Source: Nostoc sp. LEGE 06077
GTDB taxonomy: Bacteria > Cyanobacteriota > Cyanobacteriia > Cyanobacteriales > Nostocaceae
DNA length: 39,693 bases
Assembly (NCBI RefSeq): GCF_015207705.1
Contig: NZ_JADEWI010000059.1
Location: 1-39,693 of the forward strand
Reading direction: 5' to 3'
In this document: piece after piece, positions 1-7,944 of the stretch
Layout: each line of letters begins with the position of its first letter
How positions within the stretch are numbered: the stretch's first letter is position 1
The notes under the pieces: generated by a model
Told to the model about the DNA's origin: nothing
The model's input: the letters and a program-made list of their open reading frames with translations, nothing else
The model's database searches: none
Position numbers and translations under genes: made by a program

Positions 1-2
1 GA

Positions 3-167
3 TGGAAGAATACTTTAAATAATCTTCGTTTAATTGTTCAACCTCTTTTATTATTTTGGTTGATTTATCCCTGGCTAAATGTTTTTCCCAATTCCGATTT
101 ATTGCTTGGATTTAATCACCTAATTTTTACAATGAACCAATTTAAACCTTTTTTCTCTTCTGGATAA
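3..167 (+). pseudogene. 3' end of an IS4/IS701-like transposase (partial)
   Basis: The reading frame is open from base 3 to a TAA at 165-167 and gives about 54 residues. They include LNNLRLIVQP and a later PWLNVF, which align with LNNLRLIIQP and PWLIVF in the transposase at the right edge of the window. It is therefore the C-terminal end of the same transposase family, cut by the window edge. The tails after PWL differ clearly between the two copies, so they are not recent duplicates. Whether this copy is intact outside the window cannot be seen. Confidence 0.75.
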
Positions 168-198
168 TTTCATTTATTTACTACTTGCTTATTTCGGA

Positions 199-217
199 AA
201 GTGACAGAAGAGGGATA
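199..217 (+). mobile_element. IS terminus, left copy
   Basis: AAGTGACAGAAGAGGGATA matches AAGTAACAAAAGAGGGATT, which follows the transposase stop in the right-hand copy (38984-39002 read on the minus strand). Sixteen of the first 18 bases agree, and similarity fades after AGAGGGAT. I read this as the transposase-distal tip of the element, so host DNA begins near base 217. The exact end and any target-site duplication cannot be fixed from one end. Confidence 0.55.
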
Positions 218-352
218 TCCCAACAAGTAAATTCCTTTCAAAAGAGCGAACAACCAGTAAATAAACAAAGACTAGCTCTAGTATGGAGTCAAAAAATTCA
301 AAAAATAGATACTATTACTAAATCTATTTTTTTAAACATAAATGTAGCAGCA

Positions 353-928
353 ATGGAATATATGCCTGAAAATTTTCAACCTCAAATAATTGGATATCAG
401 GTATTATCTGATAATTCTCCTGAGCAAGTAGACCAAGCTGAAATAGAAAACAATAGTATGGAAACAGCTAACTTAGAAGAATTTTCTGAAGAAACTATTG
501 TTCAGTTACTAGAAGAACAGCTAGTAGTTGATAGCAGTATACATAAAATTGGCGAAGTAATTGTTCGTAAAGAAATTGAAACGCGGATGGTGCAAGTTCC
601 TGTCCGGCGTGAGAAATTAATTGTGGAACAAATTAGTCCCCAACATAAACAACTTGCAGAAATTGATTTAGGATTAGAGGAAATTTCGGAGATTGGATTA
701 ACTGAAACAAGCGGTGCAGCGGTTAGCAATTTTGCTAGTAATTTAACTGTGAATGGAGAATTTAGCTCACCTAAAATAGCCAGCTTACTTCTAAATGCGA
801 TCGCTCTCGAAAAAAATCATGGATGTCAGCGAGTGCGAGTATCTATTTTATGTGAAGATGAAGCACTCATGCAAAAATATCAAGAATGGTTTAACCGCTG
901 TTCCCAAGGTCAACAACCTAAATCTTGA
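353..928 (+). CDS. DUF2382 (YsnF/AvaK-type) domain protein
   Basis: This is a 191-residue protein from ATG 353. Its centre has the DUF2382 pattern: KIGEVIVRKEIETRMVQVPV followed by RREKLIVEQ, in which conserved charged and hydrophobic residues alternate. DUF2382 proteins are often stress-associated, but their molecular function is not established. The frame stays open upstream to a TTG at 185, but that codon lies inside the inferred IS tip (199-217). An annotation starting there would include IS-derived residues. ATG 353 has no clear ribosome binding site, so the native 5' end may have been lost to the IS insertion. The C-terminal 60 residues contain no motif I recognise. A strong terminator follows. 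Confidence 0.7.
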   Translation: MEYMPENFQPQIIGYQVLSDNSPEQVDQAEIENNSMETANLEEFSEETIVQLLEEQLVVDSSIHKIGEVIVRKEIETRMVQVPVRREKLIVEQISPQHKQLAEIDLGLEEISEIGLTETSGAAVSNFASNLTVNGEFSSPKIASLLLNAIALEKNHGCQRVRVSILCEDEALMQKYQEWFNRCSQGQQPKS

Positions 929-954
929 TCATAAGTTTCTAGCAGATGATTTAT

Positions 955-987
955 AGTAGGGTGAAAATTTTTCACCCTACTTTTTTA
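955..987 (+). terminator. rho-independent terminator after the DUF2382 gene
   Basis: AGTAGGGTGAAAA (955-967) pairs perfectly with TTTTCACCCTACT (969-981) and is followed directly by a T run. This is a textbook intrinsic terminator 27 bases after the stop codon. Confidence 0.85.
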
Positions 988-1361
988 TGTTTTTCTTAGC
1001 ATTAATAAAGCCCCCCAGATTTTGATTGAGGAGCTTGCCAAGTGTGAAATACTAAATGACTGAATAAAATTTATCTTCGCTAATTTGTCTCCACCTCTTC
1101 CTCAAGATAGAGGTTTATTTTGAAGGAAATTTTTCTGTATTTTTATCTTTCTCTAGTTAGAGGACAAAAATTGTTCAAAGGATAGAAGAAAAACTAATTG
1201 GATGAATATAAACTAACAATATAAATCAATTACTGATGTGATTTTATTGAGAATTTAAATTGTTTAGGTGTAAACCTATCTATTTGCGCTAATAAATTAT
1301 TCTTTTGAAAAAATGGAGATGTTTGATTGTGAATTATACAAGCGTTATTTATAGTAATTGG
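988..1361. other. AT-rich intergenic region
   Basis: It lies between the terminator at 955-987 and the lipoprotein gene. I see no convincing open frame, repeat or RNA fold. It presumably contains the promoter of the lipoprotein gene. Confidence 0.5.
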
Positions 1362-2171
1362 ATGCAGAAGCTTCAGCAGACTAAAGGTGCGTTCGCCATA
1401 GCATTAATGGCGATAGTCCTTCCAGCGTGCAGTTATAATGAACCACAGGCAATCACTCCAGCAACGCTAGAACAACAGCGTAACCAAGTCAGTCGAGAAG
1501 TAGTAGATAACCAAGTTGCAGAAGTAACAGATAAAACAGATGAACTTATTGGTAAAAGTGTCACTATTAGAACTCAACCTATTAGATTAATTGGCCCTAC
1601 CAGCTTTACCGTTAATAATAAAGAACTATTCGATAATCAAAACACTTTAGTTATTAATGCCACAGGGCAACCTTTTACATTACCCAGTACAAATAACATC
1701 CCAATTCAAATCACTGGGCAAGTTCGCAGGTTTGATTTAGCACAAATTAATCAAGATTATAAATTAGATTTGCAGTCTGATTATTACAGAGATTATGATA
1801 ATCAACCGGTGATTGTCGCTAAGTCACTAGCTTTATCTCCCAACCCAGGCGAACTTACTGCCAATCCCAGCGCCTACTATGGTAAAAAGCTAACTGTTAC
1901 GGGTAAAGTCGCAAATGTCAATAGTGCGATCGCATTTACCTTAGATGAAAACAAGTTATTAGGTGGCGAAGATTTACTTGTACTCCATACAAAGCCACAA
2001 CCAAAAGTTAAGCAAGGAGAGCAAATAGCTGTCTCAGGTGTTCTCCGTCCCTTAATTATCGCCGACTTAGAGCGAGACTATGACCTAACTTGGAATTTAA
2101 ACTTGCGGAAGCAGCTGGAAGCAAAGTATCGGAATAAACCTGTACTCATTGTGACGAATGTTGCTTCTTAA
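1362..2171 (+). CDS. putative lipoprotein with two OB-like repeats
   Basis: This is a 269-residue protein from ATG 1362. The N-terminus is a lipoprotein signal: a lysine near the start, a hydrophobic stretch (AFAIALMAIV) and the lipobox LPAC with Cys23. This is why I prefer ATG 1362 to the upstream TTG at 1305, which would put 19 residues before the signal. The mature part contains two similar beta-rich halves. Each begins with a phrase like GKSVTIRTQPIRL or GKKLTVTGKVANV and ends with a phrase such as IQITGQV or IAVSGVLRPL, which suggests tandem OB-fold-like modules. The exact function is unknown. It is expected to be anchored to a membrane facing the periplasm. It converges with the HdeD-like gene only 5 bases away. 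Confidence 0.65.
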   Translation: MQKLQQTKGAFAIALMAIVLPACSYNEPQAITPATLEQQRNQVSREVVDNQVAEVTDKTDELIGKSVTIRTQPIRLIGPTSFTVNNKELFDNQNTLVINATGQPFTLPSTNNIPIQITGQVRRFDLAQINQDYKLDLQSDYYRDYDNQPVIVAKSLALSPNPGELTANPSAYYGKKLTVTGKVANVNSAIAFTLDENKLLGGEDLLVLHTKPQPKVKQGEQIAVSGVLRPLIIADLERDYDLTWNLNLRKQLEAKYRNKPVLIVTNVAS

Positions 2172-2176
2172 CATCT

Positions 2177-2755
2177 TTAAAGTAGTCTGCGTTCTTCACC
2201 CCATTTGCGTAGCCTTAAGGCCAAAAGCAACATGAGAATTCCAAAAACAATAGCGTAAGCAGCCATTATCCACAAAATTGCTAATGCTCCAGCGAGAGGC
2301 CAGATAATCAGCAAAAGGCCGAACACTAGGGATGTAATACCGGCTGCTATGAGTAACCATTCATTTCCTATTTCTTGGCGGAGATGATTGGCTGCAATCA
2401 TCTCAAATATACCCGTAATAATTGCCCAAGCAGCTATGAGATAAAGCAAAATTAATGCTGTGATTCCTGGCCAAATAAAGGCCATGACTCCGACTGCAAC
2501 TCCAATTGCTCCTTCTATGACCAACAACCATCCGTGAATGTTGGTTAGATGATCTTTAAATCCAGCGATCGCTAATAAAATACCACCCCCTAGCGCAAAA
2601 GCCGCAAACATAAACACCAATGCGGTGAGGGTAATTCCTGGCCAAAATAGGCCGACTAAACCAAATACGATGGCAAGTATTCCCCGCAATGCCAGTGTCC
2701 ACCAATTTCTTGCTAAACGCTTCCCTATTCTTAAATGCTCAAGGTTCTGTGTCAT
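2177..2755 (-). CDS. HdeD family (DUF308) membrane protein
   Basis: This is a 192-residue integral membrane protein with six predicted helices. It carries the repeated motif typical of HdeD/DUF308 proteins: FGLVGLFWPGITLTALV, then AVGVMAFIWPGITALILLY, then FGLLLIIWPLAGALAIL. Each repeat is a helix-FWPG-helix unit. The C-terminus is short and basic (LRLRKWGEERR). E. coli HdeD is linked to acid resistance at high cell density. In cyanobacteria the role is not settled, and this copy is recognised by fold only. It is transcribed alone. Its stop lies 5 bases from that of the convergent lipoprotein gene, with no room for a separate terminator. Confidence 0.88.
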   Translation of the reverse strand: MTQNLEHLRIGKRLARNWWTLALRGILAIVFGLVGLFWPGITLTALVFMFAAFALGGGILLAIAGFKDHLTNIHGWLLVIEGAIGVAVGVMAFIWPGITALILLYLIAAWAIITGIFEMIAANHLRQEIGNEWLLIAAGITSLVFGLLLIIWPLAGALAILWIMAAYAIVFGILMLLLALRLRKWGEERRLL

Positions 2756-2780
2756 AACTTGAGTTCGGCATCATTATGTG

Positions 2781-2892
2781 ATGTGACTTACGCAAAAAAA
2801 CGAAAAATTAAGGGTATGGGTGTTCAAAACCCTTACACTCTCAAACTCTCACACCTATTCTTAACAGACAAACTTCGTGCGTAAACCCATGT
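2781..2892. repeat. possible degenerate MITE-like element
   Basis: The left end has ATGTGACTTACGCA (2781-2794). About 85 bases later TGCGTAA (2879-2885) gives its partial inverted complement. Inside is AAGGGT..ACCCTT, which can form a small hairpin. GACTTACGCA-type ends are familiar from dispersed repeats in Nostoc genomes, but the inverted ends here are short and imperfect. Confidence 0.25.
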
Positions 2893-3150
2893 GAGTCAAT
2901 ACAGGAGTGAAAAGGGTTTTAGCCTAGTTTATTTTTCTTTATATAGTTGGTTTTTCCCGTCGTTCTACTTAGTAGTCTGATGGGATTTGCATAAGCCCTT
3001 CAACTCAGCATAAAAATTTCTCTCTCTTCTTCCATCTGACTAATGGTGCATGGTGCTAGATGGATTAATCTCCCCAGGGAAAGACGTAGCTGAGAAAACT
3101 TCTAGCATGGCCTTGCGATTTTTACCTTGGTTGTGACATACTCAAAAAAA
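2893..3150. other. intergenic region upstream of the TPR gene
   Basis: No open frame or stable fold is evident in this stretch. It leads into the shared 30-base element at 3151-3180. Confidence 0.45.
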
Positions 3151-3180
3151 TAAATACGGTAAATCTATCGAGTTAGTGGT
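3151..3180 (+). promoter_or_regulatory. shared 30-base element, copy 1
   Basis: The element starts TAAATACGGTAA and continues ATCTATCGAGTTAGTGGT. It matches the stretch at 6342-6371 in 25 of 30 positions with no gaps. It ends 72 bases before the TPR start codon, a position suited to an operator or promoter. The regulator is unknown; the shared sequence is seen and the function is inferred. Confidence 0.45.
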
Positions 3181-3252
3181 GTTTAAGCTCTAAAAGTTTG
3201 GCGGGTGAACAAGCGTTTGACCCGTTGCTAACCGTACAGCCAGGAATAAACA

Positions 3253-4566
3253 ATGCTAAAAGACACGCAAGGACTTGAAATAACAACAGACTCACCAGCA
3301 GCGATCGCCGCCATCAACCAATTTATGGAACAATCCCTCAGTTATGGGAAAGATACTGAAGCTGTGATTCTAGAAGCTGTGGAAGCAGATCCAGGCTGTG
3401 CAATAGCTTATGCCTATACAGCAGCTTATTATCTGACGCAAGAAAATGCTGAGGCTTGGAAACAAGCTAGACCTTACCTGCAAGCGGCTCAATGCCATTT
3501 AGTGGGAATCACCAAACGAGAACGATTGTATATCCAGGCGATCGCGGCTTGGGCGATGGGAGCGATGGATCAGGCGATCGCTTTACACGAAGAATTAGCC
3601 GCAAATTATCCCCGTGATTTAATTTCTGTGCAGCAAGGGCAATATCACTACTTCTATTTAGGCGATAAAGAAAGATTACTGAAAATTGCCCAAAATGTTC
3701 TTAATGCTAATCCAGAAAATCATTATCTATACGGTATGGTGGCATTTGGTTTAGAACAATGCCATCAACTAGAAAAAGCTGAAGTAATGGGTCGAAAAGC
3801 CACAGCCATCAATCGCTATGACCCTTGGGCGCATCATGCAGTTGCCCACGTTATGGAAACGCAAGGGAGAGTAGATGAGGGTATCGCTTGGATGGAAAGT
3901 CTGGCTGATACCTGGGAAAATTGTAACTCCATGCTGTACACGCACAATTGGTGGCATATAGCGCTTTATTACCTAGAACGAGGCGATATGTCAAAGGTAT
4001 TAGCCCTGTATGATACTCATGTGTGGGGTCGGGCGAGCAAAAAGTCTCCTAAAGATCAAGTAGGCGCGATCGCATTGTTGTTAAGGCTAGAGTTGCGCGG
4101 TGTCAATGTCGGTAGTCGCTGGCAAGATTTAAGTACTTATCTTTTGCCGCGGATTGATGAACACGCTTTGCCCTTTCAAGATTTGCACTATATCTATGCC
4201 TTAGCCAGAGCTAGACAATTCAACTGGGTGAATGAGATGTTTTTGAGTATACAAAAACATTCTCAGAGCATTAATCCATACTTGCGTCAGAACTGGTTAG
4301 AAGTAGCGATTCCAGCCGCCAGAGGAATGATTGCTCATGCCAAAGGTGATTATTCAATAGCTAAATCTGAATTAAAAATTGTATTACCACTATTGCATCG
4401 GATAGGCGGTAGTCATGCTCAACGAGTCTTATTTGAGCAGATATATCGAGATGCTATTTGGCAGAGTGAAAAACAAACTCAGGTTTATGCCATTGCTACT
4501 GCAAAAGAAAAGGTAAATACTCCACAACAACTCGTAGCAGTATCCTCAATGACCGACAATAATTGA
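3253..4566 (+). CDS. TTC38-like tetratricopeptide repeat protein
   Basis: This is a 437-residue soluble protein with no signal peptide. It begins at ATG 3253, with AGGA about 10 bases upstream. Most of its length is helical repeat, including phrases such as AIAYAYTAAYYLTQENAEAW and AIALHEELAANYPRDL. The stretch around YDPWAHHAVAHVMETQGRVD and a later THNWWHIALYYLERGD are hallmarks of the TTC38 subfamily of TPR proteins. Members are widespread in bacteria and eukaryotes without a settled biochemical role. TPR arrays normally mediate protein-protein contact. The gene stands alone, preceded by the 30-base element that recurs near the PhnD-like and ABC genes, so it may belong to the same regulon. 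Confidence 0.8.
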   Translation: MLKDTQGLEITTDSPAAIAAINQFMEQSLSYGKDTEAVILEAVEADPGCAIAYAYTAAYYLTQENAEAWKQARPYLQAAQCHLVGITKRERLYIQAIAAWAMGAMDQAIALHEELAANYPRDLISVQQGQYHYFYLGDKERLLKIAQNVLNANPENHYLYGMVAFGLEQCHQLEKAEVMGRKATAINRYDPWAHHAVAHVMETQGRVDEGIAWMESLADTWENCNSMLYTHNWWHIALYYLERGDMSKVLALYDTHVWGRASKKSPKDQVGAIALLLRLELRGVNVGSRWQDLSTYLLPRIDEHALPFQDLHYIYALARARQFNWVNEMFLSIQKHSQSINPYLRQNWLEVAIPAARGMIAHAKGDYSIAKSELKIVLPLLHRIGGSHAQRVLFEQIYRDAIWQSEKQTQVYAIATAKEKVNTPQQLVAVSSMTDNN

Positions 4567-4631
4567 GTACTATAGCGGTAGTCAGATATGTTAGGACAAT
4601 TTGAAAGCTTGAATGCTAGGAATAATCAGAC

Positions 4632-4700
4632 TTTTCCTCCTGCCTTCGGCCTTCTGCCTCTGGTTGGTGAGCGTAGCCGAACGACTGCCTTCTGCTATAT
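4632..4700. repeat. dispersed Nostoc-type repeat
   Basis: The GAGCGTAGCCGAACGAC core and the flanking CTGCCTTC copies resemble the CGTTCGCGTAGCGTCTCC sequence near 15530. This appears to be a dispersed non-coding repeat lying just upstream of the DUF1499 gene. It happens to remain open in that gene's frame. Confidence 0.4.
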
Positions 4701-4725
4701 TTCCAGCTTGAGGCCTAGATTGATC

Positions 4726-5217
4726 ATGATTCGTTCGCTCACAGCAATCGTCCGGCGACATCTGTTAAAGATGGCTGTTGTCACCTTTATCACCCTAGCT
4801 AGTATTTTTATCCTACCTGCTGCTACTTGGGCAGACTCTTCTCACTTGGGAGTTGATCATGGTCATCTAACTTCTTGTCCAACTTCTCCAAACTGTGTTG
4901 TCAGTCAAGATGCTGATGCCGAACATAGCATTGACGCGATCGCTTATCATACAGACCGAGATACGGCGCGAGCCACCTTACTCAAGGTTCTCACCGTTGT
5001 TCCGCGAACAGAGGTGATAGAACAGACCGATAATTACATTCATGCTCTTTCTCAGAGCCGGATATTCAAATTTGTTGATGATGTAGAGTTTTATTTTCCT
5101 ACTGATGAGTCAGTCATTCATATCCGTTCTGCGTCTCGCGTTGGACAGTCTGATCTCGGTGTGAACCGCAGACGTTTAGAGCAAATTCGTCTGGCGCTGC
5201 GCGATTTAAAAATTTAG
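4726..5217 (+). CDS. DUF1499 domain protein with N-terminal signal
   Basis: From ATG 4726 this encodes 163 residues. Residues 1-35 form a Sec-type signal (basic RRHLLK, hydrophobic VVTFITLASIFILPA, then ATWA). The mature part has the DUF1499 signature: LTSCPTSPNCVVSQ near the start, a middle DNYIHALSQSRIFKFVDDVE, and an end VIHIRSASRVGQSDLGVNRR. The frame is open further up to 4588. That extra part is translated dispersed repeat (4632-4700), so the internal ATG directly before the signal sequence is the likely start. The function of DUF1499 is unknown; export to the periplasm or lumen is inferred. Confidence 0.8.
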   Translation: MIRSLTAIVRRHLLKMAVVTFITLASIFILPAATWADSSHLGVDHGHLTSCPTSPNCVVSQDADAEHSIDAIAYHTDRDTARATLLKVLTVVPRTEVIEQTDNYIHALSQSRIFKFVDDVEFYFPTDESVIHIRSASRVGQSDLGVNRRRLEQIRLALRDLKI

Positions 5218-5239
5218 TGAATTACTAGCGATCGCACGG

Positions 5240-6052
5240 TCAACCAATTACCTCATAACCTGCCTGAATTGCAGTATTGTAGAATGTAGCGATCGCTTGA
5301 TAATCTGACCAATCCACAGCCGCAAAACGCTTCACACCAACTTTTTTCATTGCGGTTTGCAGTTCTGCATCTGGTTTAACTAAGGCCGCTTGCACCTGCT
5401 GAATCAACAATTGATCTAAATGTTGGGCTGCAACTAAAGGCGGCATTGGACATGGGCCGATAGATTCTACTACTCGCAGATGTTTAGCTAAATCCGGAAA
5501 ATCCCGTAGTTCTTGCTCCAAAACTACACTATCAATACCTGCACAATCTGCCAGTCCTGCAATTACCCAACGAATTGAACGGTGATGAAACCCAGATTGT
5601 ATTGTCTGTCCAAAAAAGTTTTTTGGGTGTTTGTCTTGTATTAACCGATGTCGCAGTAAATTATAGCCACTATTAGAGCCAAGGTCGTTGTAACACAAGG
5701 TTTTGCCAGCCAAGTCTGCAAAACTTGATAGATGGCTGTCTGCATTGACAATCACATCTGTAAAGTAAACCGGACGATTTTGATAGCGTGGTGCTTCCAT
5801 CACTGGTGCAACTACAGGTTGCAACTGATTTGCCACCATTTGACGATATCTAACTAAAGGTAAGCCACAGATAAACGCTAGGTCTAGCTGGTCGGTTAAT
5901 AGTATTGGGTCTTCTAGCGGGTCATATTTACTTGCTTGCAGTTGGGTTTCAACTCCCGAAATCCGCCCAATATAAGCCACAATTGCTTCGTAAAACCAGA
6001 ACCAATTTGGTGCTAAGTAAGATATAGTCCGCAGCTTTTCTGGTTGACTCAC
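5240..6052 (-). CDS. PhnD-like periplasmic-type substrate-binding protein
   Basis: This is a 270-residue protein of the PhnD/SsuA/transferrin-fold family, which binds phosphonate, phosphite or related oxyanions. Diagnostic segments are SYLAPNWFWFYEAIVAYIG near the N-terminus, DLAFICGLPLVRYRQM, and the central DLAGKTLCYNDLGSNSGYN, followed by ADCAGIDSVVLEQEL. No signal peptide is seen, unlike transporter-linked homologues, and there is no cognate permease or ATPase on its strand. It may be cytoplasmic or work with its small membrane partner. The GTG start (6050-6052) overlaps the stop of the upstream small membrane gene as GTGA, indicating translational coupling. The true ligand cannot be read from sequence. 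Confidence 0.82.
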   Translation of the reverse strand: MSQPEKLRTISYLAPNWFWFYEAIVAYIGRISGVETQLQASKYDPLEDPILLTDQLDLAFICGLPLVRYRQMVANQLQPVVAPVMEAPRYQNRPVYFTDVIVNADSHLSSFADLAGKTLCYNDLGSNSGYNLLRHRLIQDKHPKNFFGQTIQSGFHHRSIRWVIAGLADCAGIDSVVLEQELRDFPDLAKHLRVVESIGPCPMPPLVAAQHLDQLLIQQVQAALVKPDAELQTAMKKVGVKRFAAVDWSDYQAIATFYNTAIQAGYEVIG

Positions 6053-6315
6053 TTGCTACTCTCCATATCCAACTCATCTTGGGGTGTGGGAACTATTAGT
6101 AGTTTGCGATAAGACCAATGAATGCTGAGAAAAATTAGACTCATCAAAGTTAAAAACATAATACTGAAAACTATTCCATAGCTTTTAGTTTGCCACCACA
6201 AGCGTCGGAAAAATGCTGTACCCAATAGTAGAGGCTGCCACAAGCTTTGATTGAGATTCTGAGAATTATTCAAGCTGATACTCAAGGATGCTGTATTTTG
6301 CTGTGCAATTGCCAT
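6049..6315 (-). CDS. small single-helix membrane protein coupled to the PhnD-like gene
   Basis: From ATG 6315 this is an 88-residue protein, with AAGGG about 12 bases upstream. It has a polar N-terminus, one transmembrane helix at about residues 46-64 (YGIVFSIMFLTLMSLIFLS) and a short tail rich in acidic residues. The frame is open upstream to 6468, but that part overlaps the shared 30-base element and is probably leader. Its stop overlaps the PhnD-like start by GTGA, so the two are made together. I do not recognise a family. An anchoring or accessory role for the binding protein is inferred from the coupling only. Confidence 0.6.
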   Translation of the reverse strand: MAIAQQNTASLSISLNNSQNLNQSLWQPLLLGTAFFRRLWWQTKSYGIVFSIMFLTLMSLIFLSIHWSYRKLLIVPTPQDELDMESSK

Positions 6316-6341
6316 TATGACTACCCTTTTTGCTTGTACTT

Positions 6342-6371
6342 TAAATACGGTAATTCGATAGAGTTTGTGAT
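6342..6371 (+). promoter_or_regulatory. shared 30-base element, copy 2
   Basis: It reads TAAATACGGTAATTCGATAG then AGTTTGTGAT and matches 3151-3180 in 25 of 30 bases. It lies between divergent operons: 27 bases before the small membrane gene on the minus strand and 159 bases before the ABC ATPase gene on the plus strand. It could serve either or both. Confidence 0.45.
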
Positions 6372-6530
6372 GTATATCAAATATCGCATAGCTTGAGGCA
6401 ACAGACAAGTTTTCAGCAATTCTCCTGAGAAAAATTATGATCGGTGGGAATCTGAAAGACTGAATCAAATTTGACTTATGAGCAAAATCAGCAATAATAA
6501 CGTAAAGTCAGCCTCTAGCAACAGTCAACC

Positions 6531-7289
6531 ATGTCGCAAAACCGCCAAATTGCTGTTGAATTCCGCGATGTCAGCTTTAGCCGCAACCGTCGCAATTTAG
6601 TGTCTAATCTCAATTTTTCTATTTATCAAGGAGAAGCTTTAATATTACTGGGACGCAGTGGTAGCGGCAAAACCACGACAATGAAGTTAATTAATCGCCT
6701 CTTTACGCCGACAAAAGGCGAGGTAATTTTTGATGGTATTCCGACAAAGCAATGGGATGAAATTAAACTACGGCGGAAGATTGGTTATGTAATTCAAGAA
6801 ACTGGTTTATTTCCCCATTTTACTGTAGAACGCAATGTGGGTTTAGTTCCCAGTTTAGAGGGTTGGAAACCAAAACAAATCAAAACACGAGTTTATGAAT
6901 TATTGCAATTGGTAGGTTTAGATCCTGTACAGTTTGCTGGGCGTTATCCCCACGAACTTTCGGGCGGACAAAGGCAAAGGGTAGGTGTAGCGAGGGCGTT
7001 AGCCGCAGATCCCCCGGTTTTGTTGATGGATGAACCTTTTGGCGCACTTGATCCCATTACCCGTTTAGAATTGCAACAGGAGTTTCGGCGGTTACAGCAA
7101 GAACTCGGTAAGACAGTGGTTTTTGTCACCCACGATATTCAAGAAGCTTTTGTTTTAGCATCGAGAATCGGTTTGATGTATGACGGTGAACTGGTAGTAT
7201 TAGGTACAAAGGAGGAGTTTCTGTTGACACAACATCCAGAAAGTCTAGCGTTTCTCCAATGTCTGCGTTCTCTGCAAGACAATTTATGA
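6531..7289 (+). CDS. ABC transporter ATPase, glycine betaine/OpuC (ProV) type
   Basis: This is a 252-residue nucleotide-binding subunit. Walker A is GRSGSGKT (residues 41-48), the signature is LSGGQ (143-147), Walker B is VLLMDEP (163-169), and the switch histidine lies in VFVTHDIQEAF. The phrases MKLINRLFTPTKGEV and KIGYVIQETGLFPHFTVERN are typical of the osmoprotectant OpuCA/ProV group. It is shorter than classical ProV because no C-terminal CBS domains follow, so ionic-strength sensing by CBS is absent. It is the first gene of an operon and overlaps the permease gene by ATGA (7286-7289). In the family it powers import of quaternary ammonium compounds. The actual substrate here is unproven. 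Confidence 0.9.
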   Translation: MSQNRQIAVEFRDVSFSRNRRNLVSNLNFSIYQGEALILLGRSGSGKTTTMKLINRLFTPTKGEVIFDGIPTKQWDEIKLRRKIGYVIQETGLFPHFTVERNVGLVPSLEGWKPKQIKTRVYELLQLVGLDPVQFAGRYPHELSGGQRQRVGVARALAADPPVLLMDEPFGALDPITRLELQQEFRRLQQELGKTVVFVTHDIQEAFVLASRIGLMYDGELVVLGTKEEFLLTQHPESLAFLQCLRSLQDNL

Positions 7290-7918
7290 AAGATTTTTTC
7301 CTGATTAAGTACGCCCCAGAAATTTTTCAGCACACGCTAGAACATTTATTTTTGGTAGGCATTGCTATTGGAATTGCCACATTTATCGGCATTCCTTTAG
7401 GCATTTTAATTACGCGTCAACCTCGCCTGTGTCAACCAATTCTCGGACTTGCTAATGTGTTACAAACTATTCCGAGTTTGGCGCTATTTGGATTACTAAT
7501 TCCTGTACCGATAATTGGTGGTATTGGTGTTGTCCCGGCAATTGTAGCTTTGACTGTATACTCTTTTCTCCCGATAATTCGTAACACTTACACAGGCATT
7601 ACTAGTGTAGATCCTGCGATTATTGAAGCTGGTAGAGGTATGGGAATGACTGATCAACAATTGTTGTTACAGGTAGAAATTCCCTTGGCAATGGGTATTA
7701 TTTTAGCTGGGGTAAGAGTCGCCACAGTTATAGGTATTGGCATTGCCACGATTGCTGCTGCTATTGGTGCTGGCGGTTTAGGCGTGTTTATCTTTCGAGG
7801 AATTGCTGTAGTGAATAATGATTTAATTTTAGCTGGGGCAGTGCCAGCCGCCATGATTGCATTACTCGCAGATTTTTTAATTGGGTTGTTTGAAAAAAGA
7901 TTAAAAGTTAAAAGTTAA
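7286..7918 (+). CDS. ABC transporter permease, OpuCB/ProW type
   Basis: From ATG 7286 this is a 210-residue membrane subunit with about five to six helices. The central EAGRGMGMTDQQLLLQVEIP is the EAA loop that docks on the ATPase. TIPSLALFGLLIPVPIIGGI and IGAGGLGVFIFRGI are characteristic of OpuCB/ProW permeases. The frame also allows an ATG at 7259, nine codons earlier. I chose 7286 because its ATGA overlap with the ATPase stop is the usual coupling for such operons. It should form the inner-membrane channel with the ATPase encoded upstream and receive substrate from the lipoprotein encoded downstream. Confidence 0.9.
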   Translation: MKDFFLIKYAPEIFQHTLEHLFLVGIAIGIATFIGIPLGILITRQPRLCQPILGLANVLQTIPSLALFGLLIPVPIIGGIGVVPAIVALTVYSFLPIIRNTYTGITSVDPAIIEAGRGMGMTDQQLLLQVEIPLAMGIILAGVRVATVIGIGIATIAAAIGAGGLGVFIFRGIAVVNNDLILAGAVPAAMIALLADFLIGLFEKRLKVKS

Positions 7919-7944
7919 AAGAGGATGTTTATCAGTGGAAATTA

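Noticed and set aside
4588-4725. Coding extension of the DUF1499 gene
   Set aside because: It is translated dispersed repeat placed before a proper signal peptide that begins at ATG 4726.
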